In this document: positions 54,015 through 62,342 of the stretch, one piece after another
Position numbering within the stretch: the stretch's first letter is position 1
Layout: the number at the start of each line of letters is the position of its first letter
NCBI GenBank assembly: GCA_034932485.1
Contig: JAYFOQ010000024.1
Span: 1-64,000 of the forward strand
Source: Gordonibacter sp034932485
GTDB taxonomy: Bacteria; Actinomycetota; Coriobacteriia; Coriobacteriales; Eggerthellaceae
DNA length: 64,000 nucleotides
Direction of reading: 5' to 3'
Translations under genes and position numbers: made by a program
The notes under the pieces: model-generated
Told to the model about the DNA's origin: nothing
What the model saw: only the letters and a program-made list of their open reading frames with translations
Databases searched by the model: none

Positions 54015-55286
54015 ATGTCCCTGATCGACACCATCATCACCATGCTGGGTGCTATCGAGAGCGACACCATCGCCGTGCACGACGAGCGTTGCATCTCGGT
54101 GCGAAACCGCAATGCCGACTGCTTGCGTTGTGTTGAGTCCTGCACGTCGGGAGCGCTTGCGTACCGTGTGGGAGAAATTGCGGTCGAGCCCGATCGATGC
54201 ATCGGTTGCGGCACCTGTGCGACAGCGTGCCCAACGTGCGCCATCGAACTGCGCAACCCGACGGACGACGAACTGACGAAGCAGGTCAAGCGGGCTATTG
54301 CTGCCTCGAAAGGTCATCCTGTGTTCGCTTGCGCCACCGCACTGCGCGGCGCTGAAGCGCAGGCGGAGCAGGTGCGGGGCGGCAAGCTGGGCAATCGGTC
54401 GCAACAGGCCACGTTGCCGTGCGACGAGGCGCATATTGTCGAAACCCCGTGCTTGGGACGCCTCGACGAATCGCTGCTCGTGGGGTTGGCTGCCTACCGC
54501 GCAACCGATGCGACGTTGGTATGCGGCGACTGTGCGTCCTGCGCGCATGCGCCAGGCGGCGCACTCGTGCGCACGGTGGTCGAGGGAGCTCGCAATCTGC
54601 TTGAGGCCTTCGGTAGCGATTTCTCCCTCGAATTTGCCGACAAGCTGCCGCAGCGCGAGGCGTCGGTGCAGGCATCCGTACGCGCTCAGGGAGTTGCTCA
54701 GGCGATCGACGGCGCAGCACGGCGTGCTGCCTTCAAATCCGCGAAGGACGCTTCCGTCCATGCGGTGGCAACTGCGGTGTCGCACGAGGTGTCCGCCCTT
54801 GCGGGCAACGGCGCAGAACCGACACCCCCGGCCTACCGCAAAGTGGGCAAGGACGGCACGCTATCGCACTTTGTTCCCACTCGCCGCGTGCGTCTGTACA
54901 ATTACCTCAAGCAGGTAGGTCAGCCCATAGTCGACGAGGTGGAAACGCGCGTGATCGGCTCGGTTGCCATCGATACCGAGAAGTGCCGCTCATGCCGCAT
55001 GTGTGCGGTGTTCTGTCCGACCGGGGCTCTCGCAAAACTCGACGAAGACGGTGCCTGGGGCATCGTTCACCGTCCGAGCGCCTGCATGCAGTGTCGGCTT
55101 TGCGAGCGCCTTTGCCCCGAGGACGCTGTCACGGTGAGTGGGCTCGTTCCCATCGATCAGTTCATGGGCAAGCAGGCTGTGTGTTATGCGATGAAAAAGC
55201 CCACGTGGGAACCGAACAAGCCCGCATCGATGTACGGCAAGGTGCACACTGTGCTGGGTGACGATCTGGAGATGTGCATGTTCTGA
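54015..55286 (+). CDS. Ferredoxin/MvhD-like/ferredoxin fusion protein
   Basis: A 423-residue soluble protein. The N-terminus has CLRCVESC and CIGCGTCATACP clusters (about 35-80). The middle (about 95-210) has cysteines and a stretch, TPCLGRLDESLLVGLAAYRA then VCGDCASC, that resembles the MvhD/FlpD electron-transfer fold of hydrogenase-heterodisulfide reductase systems. The C-terminal part has CRSCRMCAVFCP and CMQCRLCERLCP. ATG 54015 follows TAAGGA. It has no signal peptide, so it is cytoplasmic and may receive or deliver electrons beneath NapH. The MvhD comparison is my inference. Confidence 0.65.
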   Translation: MSLIDTIITMLGAIESDTIAVHDERCISVRNRNADCLRCVESCTSGALAYRVGEIAVEPDRCIGCGTCATACPTCAIELRNPTDDELTKQVKRAIAASKGHPVFACATALRGAEAQAEQVRGGKLGNRSQQATLPCDEAHIVETPCLGRLDESLLVGLAAYRATDATLVCGDCASCAHAPGGALVRTVVEGARNLLEAFGSDFSLEFADKLPQREASVQASVRAQGVAQAIDGAARRAAFKSAKDASVHAVATAVSHEVSALAGNGAEPTPPAYRKVGKDGTLSHFVPTRRVRLYNYLKQVGQPIVDEVETRVIGSVAIDTEKCRSCRMCAVFCPTGALAKLDEDGAWGIVHRPSACMQCRLCERLCPEDAVTVSGLVPIDQFMGKQAVCYAMKKPTWEPNKPASMYGKVHTVLGDDLEMCMF

Positions 55287-55474
55287 TTGCGGCCGTTTGC
55301 GGTCTATCTGGCAGGTATGTGCCGATTTGTTGCATGGGCTGGCTGCATCATGTTTCCGGCCGGACGCCCATCAGGCATTTTGCGTGAAGCATGCGTCATA
55401 CAAAGCAGCGTGGCCGCTTTGAACCGCGCTTTTTGCAGCAAATTGGCAGATACTTGCCAAAAAACGGCGAACTC

Positions 55475-55502
55475 GTCGACAGGTCGCAATCGATCTGTCG
55501 AC
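55475..55502. repeat. Inverted repeat before the last gene of the accessory operon
   Basis: GTCGACAG (55475-55482) and CTGTCGAC (55495-55502) are perfect arms with a 12-base gap, about 35 bases before ATG 55536. It lies in the 249-base spacer 55287-55535 and could be an operator or 5' leader hairpin. Confidence 0.4.
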
Positions 55503-55535
55503 TCCGTCTCCAGGGCGGTACGAAAGGGAAGCAGG

Positions 55536-56411
55536 ATGATTAACTACACGATGCCGGACTTCACGGCGAACCTTGGCCTCAACCTGTTTTTTATCAGGTT
55601 GCTCGACCAGCATCCCGAGCTGTTCCAGGACAAGGTACGCATTGACAGTGTGTATGGTTGCTTTCCTGGTTGTGTGCTTAATGGAGGCCGCGCTTATCTG
55701 CGTGAATGCTCCACGCCAGTGCAGATAGAGCAGACGTTCTCACTGCTTGAAGAGCACGGTGTGAAGGTGCGGCTTACGCTTACCAATATGCTGGCCACCG
55801 AGGAGCAGCTGCGCGACTCTTACGCTTGTGCCATTTTGGAAGCGGCCAGCCGCCATCATGCAGAGGCTATTGTTTATGCCGACGCGGTGGGTAACTATGT
55901 GCGCGATCGCTACGGCATGCGCTGCGTGCTATCCACCACGCGTCCCCTCGCTGACGTGGTCGAACTCAACTGTATGACGAAGCGCTACGACTATGTGGTA
56001 CTGGACTACAACCGTCACAAAGACCCCGTCTTTCTCAATGCCATCGAGGACAAAGGCAAGGTCGAGGTTATGGTGAACGAGTTCTGTACGAAGGGCTGTC
56101 CGCACCGCCAAGAGCACTACCTGCACAACAGTCAGGACCAGCACGATGGCACCCTGCGCCCCTTCGCCTGCGTGTCCACACGCCCCGATTTCTTTGGGCA
56201 CCAACAGGATCATCCTGTCATCTTCACCGATGACGAGGTGCACGCGCTGCACGACGAGCAGGGCATCGAGTATTTCAAAATCGTCGGGCGTGGGGTTCCG
56301 TTCGAGACCACGCTGGAGTCCCTTGCCTATTATTTGCTGAAGCCCGCCTATCGCGAAAACATCAAGCAGCAGGTTAGAAACCTTGTCCAGAAGCAGACAG
56401 TCGTTAATTAA
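55536..56411 (+). CDS. Cysteine-bearing protein, perhaps related to U32/UbiV proteins, function unknown
   Basis: A 291-residue soluble protein of alternating helices and strands, consistent with a TIM barrel. YGCFPGC near residue 40 and NEFCTKGCPHRQEHY near 185 give cysteines for a metal or iron-sulfur site. The layout recalls U32-type proteins such as UbiV, but I cannot assign it with confidence. ATG 55536 follows GGAAGCAGG; the 83 codons upstream contain hairpins and look non-coding. It closes the accessory operon. Confidence 0.6.
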   Translation: MINYTMPDFTANLGLNLFFIRLLDQHPELFQDKVRIDSVYGCFPGCVLNGGRAYLRECSTPVQIEQTFSLLEEHGVKVRLTLTNMLATEEQLRDSYACAILEAASRHHAEAIVYADAVGNYVRDRYGMRCVLSTTRPLADVVELNCMTKRYDYVVLDYNRHKDPVFLNAIEDKGKVEVMVNEFCTKGCPHRQEHYLHNSQDQHDGTLRPFACVSTRPDFFGHQQDHPVIFTDDEVHALHDEQGIEYFKIVGRGVPFETTLESLAYYLLKPAYRENIKQQVRNLVQKQTVVN

Positions 56412-56549
56412 GAGGGAGCATCAGCTGATTAAGAGGGAGCAGCGCATCGATTATGCGTCCATGGTATTTATTATTAGGTTGTGTGGTGCAGAGCAGGGAT
56501 TAACTCATCTTAATAAATGCGTTTTGAAGGACAAATGCGTTTTGAAGGA
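56407..56549. repeat. Two short tandem duplications in one spacer
   Basis: ATTAAGAGGGAGCA occurs at 56407-56420 and 56428-56441 (period 21), and AAATGCGTTTTGAAGGA at 56515-56531 and 56533-56549 (period 18). They lie between the accessory operon and the interrupted regulator. Confidence 0.8.
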
Positions 56550-56552
56550 TTT

Positions 56553-57995
56553 CTAACTCTTCTCGCTTTCAATGCGGTTGATTAGCTCCTGCTGCGAATG
56601 TACGTCGACCTTGCGGTAGATGCTCTTAATGTGGCTCTTTGTTGTCTCGTCTCCAATGACCAGCTCCTCGCTGATGAATGCGCGGTTGCGACCTTTTGCC
56701 AGCAAGAAAAACACTTCGACTTCGCGAGGGGATAGGTGGCAGCGCCGTGCTAGGCGTGTGCCTGCCTTCTCGAAGTCTGAGGCGGTATCGGCTTCTTCCA
56801 TGGGTTTAACGAAACCCCACGCGGTGTTCGCCGAGCCGTTCCCTAAGGCGAATAGAGCGATGATAAGAATGACGAAGATGAAGCCTGCAGATAGCATTGC
56901 CATCTGTAACTCTGTGGTAATGAGACCGATAGTTATAGAAGCTGCAACTGAGCCAACAAACTGTCCGAGCTGAATCGAAAAGAGACCCCAGCCTACCACC
57001 CAACCTGCAGGAACATTGCCGCGTGCAACAACGACAGGCCATAAAGCCCATAAAACAATATAGAAGTACTGGTATCCTGCTTGATGAACGCCGGTTCCAA
57101 TGACGTTTCACGGTTCGGCAAGGGGTAGGAACAAAAAACCTGCTGCCATCAAGGGTAGTGCTATCTGGTAAGTTAAATGGTCGAAATCCATTTTGTATAC
57201 ACTCATGGTAACGAAGATGGCAAGGGAGCCACCTACAATAGCCACGATATTCAGTAGATCTCGGATTACAATCCATTCGTTTCCGGCGGGAGCCAAGAGC
57301 CCTTTCATAATGCCGAAAGACGATCCAAAGAATAATGCAATGGCGATAAGTTTTATGGGTGGCTTCTCCTTTACCCTTACATTGCGACTGCGGCGAGGCA
57401 AACGAGGAGCGCTGTGCTTGTAGTGGAGGAAAAGACCCATGCTCGCAAGGGGCAACATAGCTACGATTACTTGTGCCGCATCGGTGGGAATTAATCGTAC
57501 GATGAAGTAAAGTCCTGCTGCAATAAGAAGCGCCATTACGCTGTAGTTTACTGTTCGTTTCGATCCGAGTGAAGCGAATAATTCGGCCCACATTGTTACG
57601 ATGATGCCACTTCCGATGCCTGTCAGCACCGCACCCAAAACATATAAGAGCGAGGCTCCGCTTGCAACAAGAGCAAGAGCCGGATGCGATAAGGCTAACG
57701 TGCCTACAACAGTAATGATGCCTCCAGCTAAAGGAAGCCCTTTGATATCGCCGAGTGGGTTTCGCAAGTGAGAGAGCAAAAGAAGAAAGGCTATGGTTAC
57801 CACATTGGCCGAAAGCGATACGACCCACAATGGCTCGAGCGGCACGAGGCCAACTCCTGTTCCGAGTGCATCTAAATGCGCGCTCTCTTCATAGAAAAGC
57901 GGACTCCAGAACACGCACCATATCCATATCCAATGCGCCGCAAAGCCTAGCAAATCGGGCGTGCGCCACAGTTCTCTGCGCAACGATGATGCCAT
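56553..57995 (-). pseudogene. Membrane-bound LuxR-family regulator interrupted by TGA
   Basis: Two minus-strand frames join in one phase. 57995-57108 gives the start and about nine membrane helices, ending LPLAEP before TGA at 57108-57110. Reading on in the same frame gives NVIGTGVHQAGYQYFYIVLW, further helices, and the LuxR helix-turn-helix (LSPREVEVFFLLAKGRNRAF, KSHIKSIYRKV) to TAG at 56553. Without the TGA it would be a normal 480-residue regulator. GGGAGGGG precedes ATG 57995. It is divergent from the flavoprotein at 58260, its likely target. Confidence 0.8.
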
Positions 57996-58084
57996 GTGCC
58001 CCTCCCTTTGACTCGAATGAGCCATTCCCTTATCCGATTATACGCGAGGCAAGGGTCACGCGCCGCAGGCAGCTCAAGAAGGCC

Positions 58085-58131
58085 TCCCCCTGGCTGGGGG
58101 AAATTATGCGTGAACGGCCATTTCCCCCAGC
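58085..58131 (+). promoter_or_regulatory. Mutually exclusive hairpins upstream of the flavoprotein gene
   Basis: TCCCCC (58085-58090) can pair with GGGGGA (58096-58101). The same G-run is part of a larger perfect stem, GCTGGGGGAAAT (58093-58104) with ATTTCCCCCAGC (58120-58131). Only one can form at a time, as in attenuators. It lies in the 264-base divergent spacer. Confidence 0.45.
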
Positions 58132-58259
58132 ACACGGGATGAAAGCATGGGGTGCTCGACGGTATGGTCATGCGGTGCGATGGAGGAATCGCATTTGGCT
58201 CCGCAAGGGATGAGCGCGGATGTCCAGAGAAGGATATAAGGGATGTGGAGGGAATTATC

Positions 58260-60062
58260 ATGACTCAAAACGAGCAGAGTAAAAAGGGACTGTCGCGCCG
58301 CGCGTTTCTCGGGCTGGGCGGCACGGCTCTTGCTGGTGCTGCAGTGGCGGGTATGGCCGGGTGTGCGCCGCAGGCGAAAAGTGAATCTGCTGCTGGTGAG
58401 ACTGTTGCGACGCAGAGCAAGAACGGTGCCACGGCTGGACCCGACGCTGCGGGCATTCATAGCTGGGAGATTGCTCCTGAGGCTATCCCGTCAGATAAGA
58501 TTAAGGGTACGGAAGAGTGTGATGTGCTGGTTATTGGCGCGGGTCTCGGTGGGTGCTGCTCGTCCATCGCAGCACTTGAAGAGGGCGCCGGCAAAGTTAT
58601 TGTTATCGATAAGAATCCTGAGACAGTAGTTGCGCGTGGTGTTCATATTGCTGGCTTCCATACGAAGGTACAGCAAGATCTGACAGGGAAGGGGTTGCTT
58701 GCGGAGCCCGACTACGGTCACGTAGTGCGCCGCTGGATCAACTGGGCGCAGGGTCGCGTGAAGGAGCCGCTACTGTGGGAGTTTGCGCACAAGAGTGGTG
58801 CATGCTTTGACTGGCTCTACGGTCTAGCAACCAAGAAGGGGCTCGAAGCGATGCTGTGGGATGGTTACTATAAGGGACCCGACTACACTGAGTATCCGTT
58901 TACGCATATCTTCTACAAGGCCGGTAAGCTTGAGGAAACGGTAAACTTCACCTTCTATCAGGGTTCTGGCGTGGGTGATGTGTACGGCAACGCCGTGTTG
59001 GTGCCAGCTCTTTATGACACCATTAAAGAAAACGGAGGAGAAATTCGTTGGAATACCAAAAGCGAACGTCTCATTCGTGAAGGTGACGGCCCCGTTACTG
59101 GCGCAATCGTGTCTACGGGTAAAAATGAGTACACGCAGATTAATGCCAAATCAGTCATTATCGCTTCGGGAGACTACGCTGCCGACGACGAGATGTTCCG
59201 CTACTACTCACCCATGACTGCTTATGCTATGGATGGTCGTTTCTATAATCCACCTGATTGTGATACCGGCGATATGCACAAGCAGGCCCTCTGGGCGGGT
59301 GCAGCTATGCAGAAGTCTGAGCCGCATTCAGCCGTAATGCACCTTGACTTCGGTGCCGCCAGCTACGGCTTCCTGCATGTGAACTGGGAGGGTAAGCGCT
59401 TTAAGAACGAAGATGTAAACACCCAATCCAAGAGCGTTACTAAAGCACTGCAGACAAATAAAGAAGCATGGAGCATTTATGACTCGCATGGTCTTGAGCA
59501 AGTAAAGCAGCAGATTGATGCTGGGTTGGGCGGCGGTTTGCAGTGGGGTCAGCTCACGCAGCCGGTAGGTGGCGAATATAACCTAGAAGCCCAGAAGTTG
59601 GTGTTGGAGGGCGAGGTTGAAAGTGGTCAGACGCTAAAAGCCAATTCACTTGAAGAGCTGGCTAAGATGATGGGTGTGCCGGCCGAAAATCTCACCGCGA
59701 CGGTAAAACGCTACAACGAGCTGTGCGATTTAGGTAAAGACCTCGACTTCGGCAAACGCCCCGAGGTTATGGGAAAAGTGCAAGATCCACCGTTCTATGC
59801 AGGTAAACTGGTGGCCAGCTTGCTTACCATGTGTGGTGGCTTGCGTCAGGATCTCGACTGTCGCGTGCTCGACGCCGAAGACAAGCCGGTGGAGGGCCTG
59901 TACGTGTGTGGCTCGGCCGCAGGTGAATTCTTTGGGGCGGGCGACTATCCCACCTACGTGCCTGGTATTGGTCATGGACGCTGCGTGACCTTTGGCCGTA
60001 TTGCAGGCATTAACGCCGCTGGCGGGAATGCTGCCAAGGCAATTCCAAATTTGGAAATCTGA
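58260..60062 (+). CDS. Tat-exported FAD-dependent reductase (fumarate-reductase-like)
   Basis: A 600-residue flavoprotein. The N-terminus has a Tat signal and a lipobox (SRRAFLGLGG ... GMAGC), so it is probably a lipid-anchored exported protein. FAD binds at DVLVIGAGLGGCCSS near residue 82. The C-terminal GLYVCGSAAGEFFG and GHGRCVTFGRIAG segments are typical of the fumarate/urocanate reductase flavin fold. No haem motif or FMN-binding domain is present, so electrons must come from a separate protein. GGAGGG precedes ATG 58260. The acceptor is unknown. Confidence 0.87.
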   Translation: MTQNEQSKKGLSRRAFLGLGGTALAGAAVAGMAGCAPQAKSESAAGETVATQSKNGATAGPDAAGIHSWEIAPEAIPSDKIKGTEECDVLVIGAGLGGCCSSIAALEEGAGKVIVIDKNPETVVARGVHIAGFHTKVQQDLTGKGLLAEPDYGHVVRRWINWAQGRVKEPLLWEFAHKSGACFDWLYGLATKKGLEAMLWDGYYKGPDYTEYPFTHIFYKAGKLEETVNFTFYQGSGVGDVYGNAVLVPALYDTIKENGGEIRWNTKSERLIREGDGPVTGAIVSTGKNEYTQINAKSVIIASGDYAADDEMFRYYSPMTAYAMDGRFYNPPDCDTGDMHKQALWAGAAMQKSEPHSAVMHLDFGAASYGFLHVNWEGKRFKNEDVNTQSKSVTKALQTNKEAWSIYDSHGLEQVKQQIDAGLGGGLQWGQLTQPVGGEYNLEAQKLVLEGEVESGQTLKANSLEELAKMMGVPAENLTATVKRYNELCDLGKDLDFGKRPEVMGKVQDPPFYAGKLVASLLTMCGGLRQDLDCRVLDAEDKPVEGLYVCGSAAGEFFGAGDYPTYVPGIGHGRCVTFGRIAGINAAGGNAAKAIPNLEI

Positions 60063-60109
60063 GTGATTCTTTCATACGCGTAGAAATTATCTGACGCGAA
60101 GTCCACCAT

Positions 60110-60146
60110 GGCCGCCATTCGTCCCTCCTTCCCGAATAGCGGCCTT
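60110..60146 (+). terminator. Hairpin terminator after the first flavoprotein gene
   Basis: GGCCGCCATTCG (60110-60121) pairs with CGAATAGCGGCC (60133-60144) with one mismatch, followed by TT. A second inverted repeat, GAGGTTTGA (60191-60199) and TCAAACCTC (60227-60235), lies farther on in the 266-base spacer. Confidence 0.6.
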
Positions 60147-60328
60147 GTGCTATCACGGATCGTTTCGCCAGTTCAAGAAGCATCACCCCTGAGGTTTGAG
60201 AGGTTTTTTGCTTGGGTTTTCCGGTTTCAAACCTCTACGGCGATGCGGTGTTTACTCCCTGAATCTAGCCTTAACTTTGCTGAATCGGGGATTCGTAATA
60301 GTGCGAATCGAACAACAGGGAGGGAATT

Positions 60329-62152
60329 ATGTCGAACCTTTCACGCAGGAATTTTATCGCGGGTGGAGCCGTTGCGGCACTGGGCGGAACGCTTGCTCTT
60401 GCTGGCTGCGCACCAAGTGGCAAAGGCGACTCGAAGAATGCGGGAGTTAAAGGCGAAGGTGCAGCTCAGTCATGGACGGGCGTCTCTAACGGTAAAGGCG
60501 GCGCGCTGGAGGTAGAGGTTATTACTGAGGGTGATACCATCGCCCGTATCAACCTTATTAAATCGCGTGAAACTTACGGCGTAGGTACGACGGGTATCGA
60601 TATCGTATCTAACCTTATCGTAGAAAATCAAACCCTGAACGTTGACACTGTTTCGGGCGCTACGGTATCCAGTATGGCTTTCCTGTCGGCTGTATCGAGC
60701 GCCATCGACGCATCGGGCATGAAATCGAGTGAATGGAAGAAGCGCGATAAGGCGGTTCCTGCTGCACCCGAAAACCTCGAGACAAACGTAGATGTCGTGG
60801 TTGTTGGTGCTGGTGGGGCAGGGTATGCCGCAGCCATTACGGCAGCAGATGCAGGCAAAAAAGTTGTGCTATTAGAAAAACTGGGCATTACCGGGGGCGA
60901 TACTATTTTATCGGGCGGTGCTATGGCGGTGCCGAATAATTGGTTCCAGCATAAGGCGGGTATTGAAGACAGCGTTGCCAAAATGGCTGAGGATATGATT
61001 GTTGGCGGCGACCATGTGGGCGATCCGGCGCTGGTGAATGTTATTTGTGAAGGTGCACAAAATGCCTTTGACTGGCTGGTATTTGAAGGCGGTGTAGCAT
61101 GGCAGCCGTATCAGCGTTTCTTCGGTGGCCATTCCGTTGCACGTTCGCTTATTCCTGAGGATAACGAAGGAAGCGGTATTATCTGCAAATTGGAAAAACG
61201 GGCTGAGGGTCTGAAGAATTTGGTTGTTTGCCGCAACACCAAAGCCGAAGAATTAGTACAGGATGCATCTGGCGCTGTTGTGGGGCTGAAGGCTACCAAC
61301 ACCGCTACGGGCGATTCGTATGATTTCAAATGCAAAGCGGTTGTGCTTACCGCAGGTGGCTTTGGTGCCAATGTAGACATGCGTAAGAAATATAATCCCG
61401 AAATGGACGAGAGCATTCTTTCCACTGATTCGGTGGGCGCCACGGGAGACTGCCATGTAATGGCTGAGAAAATTGGCGCGAACCTTATCGATATGCAGTA
61501 CATTCAGACCTATCCTACGTGTGATGCCCAGACCGGAGCGTTGCTCTATGTTGCCAACATGCGTCTCGAAAACCGCGCCATCTGTGTGAATAAAGAGGGC
61601 AACCGTTTTGTTGAGGAAATGGAACGTCGCGACGTTATCTCAAACGCCGTCAAGGTACAAACCGACGGTATGGGCTACATGCTATTCAACCAGACAGGTC
61701 TCGACGCTACGGATATAGCTACGGTCAACGCAGCAGAATTCGATGGCCTTGTAGCGCGTAATCAGCTGGTGAAGGGCGACACCATTGCCGCAGTATGTGA
61801 ACCCTTTGGCGTCGATGCGGCAGAACTTGAGAAAACCACCGAGAAGTGGAACAGCTACTGTAAAGCTGGTAAGGACACCGATTTCAACTATCGTGCGAAG
61901 TTGAATCCCATTGAGGGAGGCCCCTATTACCTTATGGCGTTTAAGCCTTCAGTGCACTACACCATGGGGGGCTTGCACATTAATCCTCAGGCGCAGGTGC
62001 TCAATGATGCGGGGGCGCCAATTCCTGGTTTGTTTGCAGCGGGAGAGCAGGCGGGTCATAAGATGGGTACAAACCGCTTAGGGTCCTGTTCTATCACTGA
62101 TGTCATCGTGTTTGGGCGTATTGCTGGCGCGAATGCAGTAGCGTTGGTGTAG
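60329..62152 (+). CDS. Tat-exported flavoprotein reductase with FMN-binding domain
   Basis: A 607-residue exported flavoenzyme of the fumarate/urocanate reductase group. A Tat lipoprotein signal (SRRNFIAGG ... LAGC) is followed by an FMN-binding domain (about 50-135) with DTVSGATVSS, the site where ApbE would attach FMN covalently to Thr. The FAD domain starts at VVVVGAGGAGYAAA near 155 and ends with GTNRLGSCSITDVIVFGRIAG. No haem motifs. GGGAGG precedes the ATG. The substrate is probably an unsaturated acid. Confidence 0.9.
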   Translation: MSNLSRRNFIAGGAVAALGGTLALAGCAPSGKGDSKNAGVKGEGAAQSWTGVSNGKGGALEVEVITEGDTIARINLIKSRETYGVGTTGIDIVSNLIVENQTLNVDTVSGATVSSMAFLSAVSSAIDASGMKSSEWKKRDKAVPAAPENLETNVDVVVVGAGGAGYAAAITAADAGKKVVLLEKLGITGGDTILSGGAMAVPNNWFQHKAGIEDSVAKMAEDMIVGGDHVGDPALVNVICEGAQNAFDWLVFEGGVAWQPYQRFFGGHSVARSLIPEDNEGSGIICKLEKRAEGLKNLVVCRNTKAEELVQDASGAVVGLKATNTATGDSYDFKCKAVVLTAGGFGANVDMRKKYNPEMDESILSTDSVGATGDCHVMAEKIGANLIDMQYIQTYPTCDAQTGALLYVANMRLENRAICVNKEGNRFVEEMERRDVISNAVKVQTDGMGYMLFNQTGLDATDIATVNAAEFDGLVARNQLVKGDTIAAVCEPFGVDAAELEKTTEKWNSYCKAGKDTDFNYRAKLNPIEGGPYYLMAFKPSVHYTMGGLHINPQAQVLNDAGAPIPGLFAAGEQAGHKMGTNRLGSCSITDVIVFGRIAGANAVALV

Positions 62153-62170
62153 AAGCATTCTCCCTCCTTT

Positions 62171-62200
62171 CCGCCCCGTCTTTTCTTCTTGGCGGGGCGG
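62171..62200 (+). terminator. Terminator after the second flavoprotein gene
   Basis: CCGCCCCGTC (62171-62180) and GGCGGGGCGG (62191-62200) form a 10-pair stem with one G-T pair and a 10-base T-rich loop. Confidence 0.7.
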
Positions 62201-62269
62201 GTTCGTATCGCCGTTAAGCGGAAAGCTTTCTGGAAATACCACGTGAAGAGATGTCGGTATCTTCTTTTT

Positions 62270-62301
62270 GAACGGCTCCGGTTTGCGTCCTGGAGCCGTT
62301 C
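62270..62301. terminator. Perfect hairpin before the last regulator gene
   Basis: GAACGGCTCC (62270-62279) and GGAGCCGTTC (62292-62301) pair perfectly over a 12-base loop, with TTTTT just before it on the plus strand. It lies in the spacer, which argues for a downstream start of the next gene. Confidence 0.55.
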
Positions 62302-62342
62302 GCTTTGCTTACAGACGCCTTGACAGGGATGCTCCTTCCTCT

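Noticed and set aside
53445..54785. 446-codon minus-strand frame opposite the NapH-like and fusion ferredoxin genes
   Set aside because: High-GC shadow; the plus-strand frames carry ordered iron-sulfur motifs.
55287..55535. 83-codon N-terminal extension of the protein at 55536
   Set aside because: It contains hairpins and no homology, while ATG 55536 has a ribosome-binding site.
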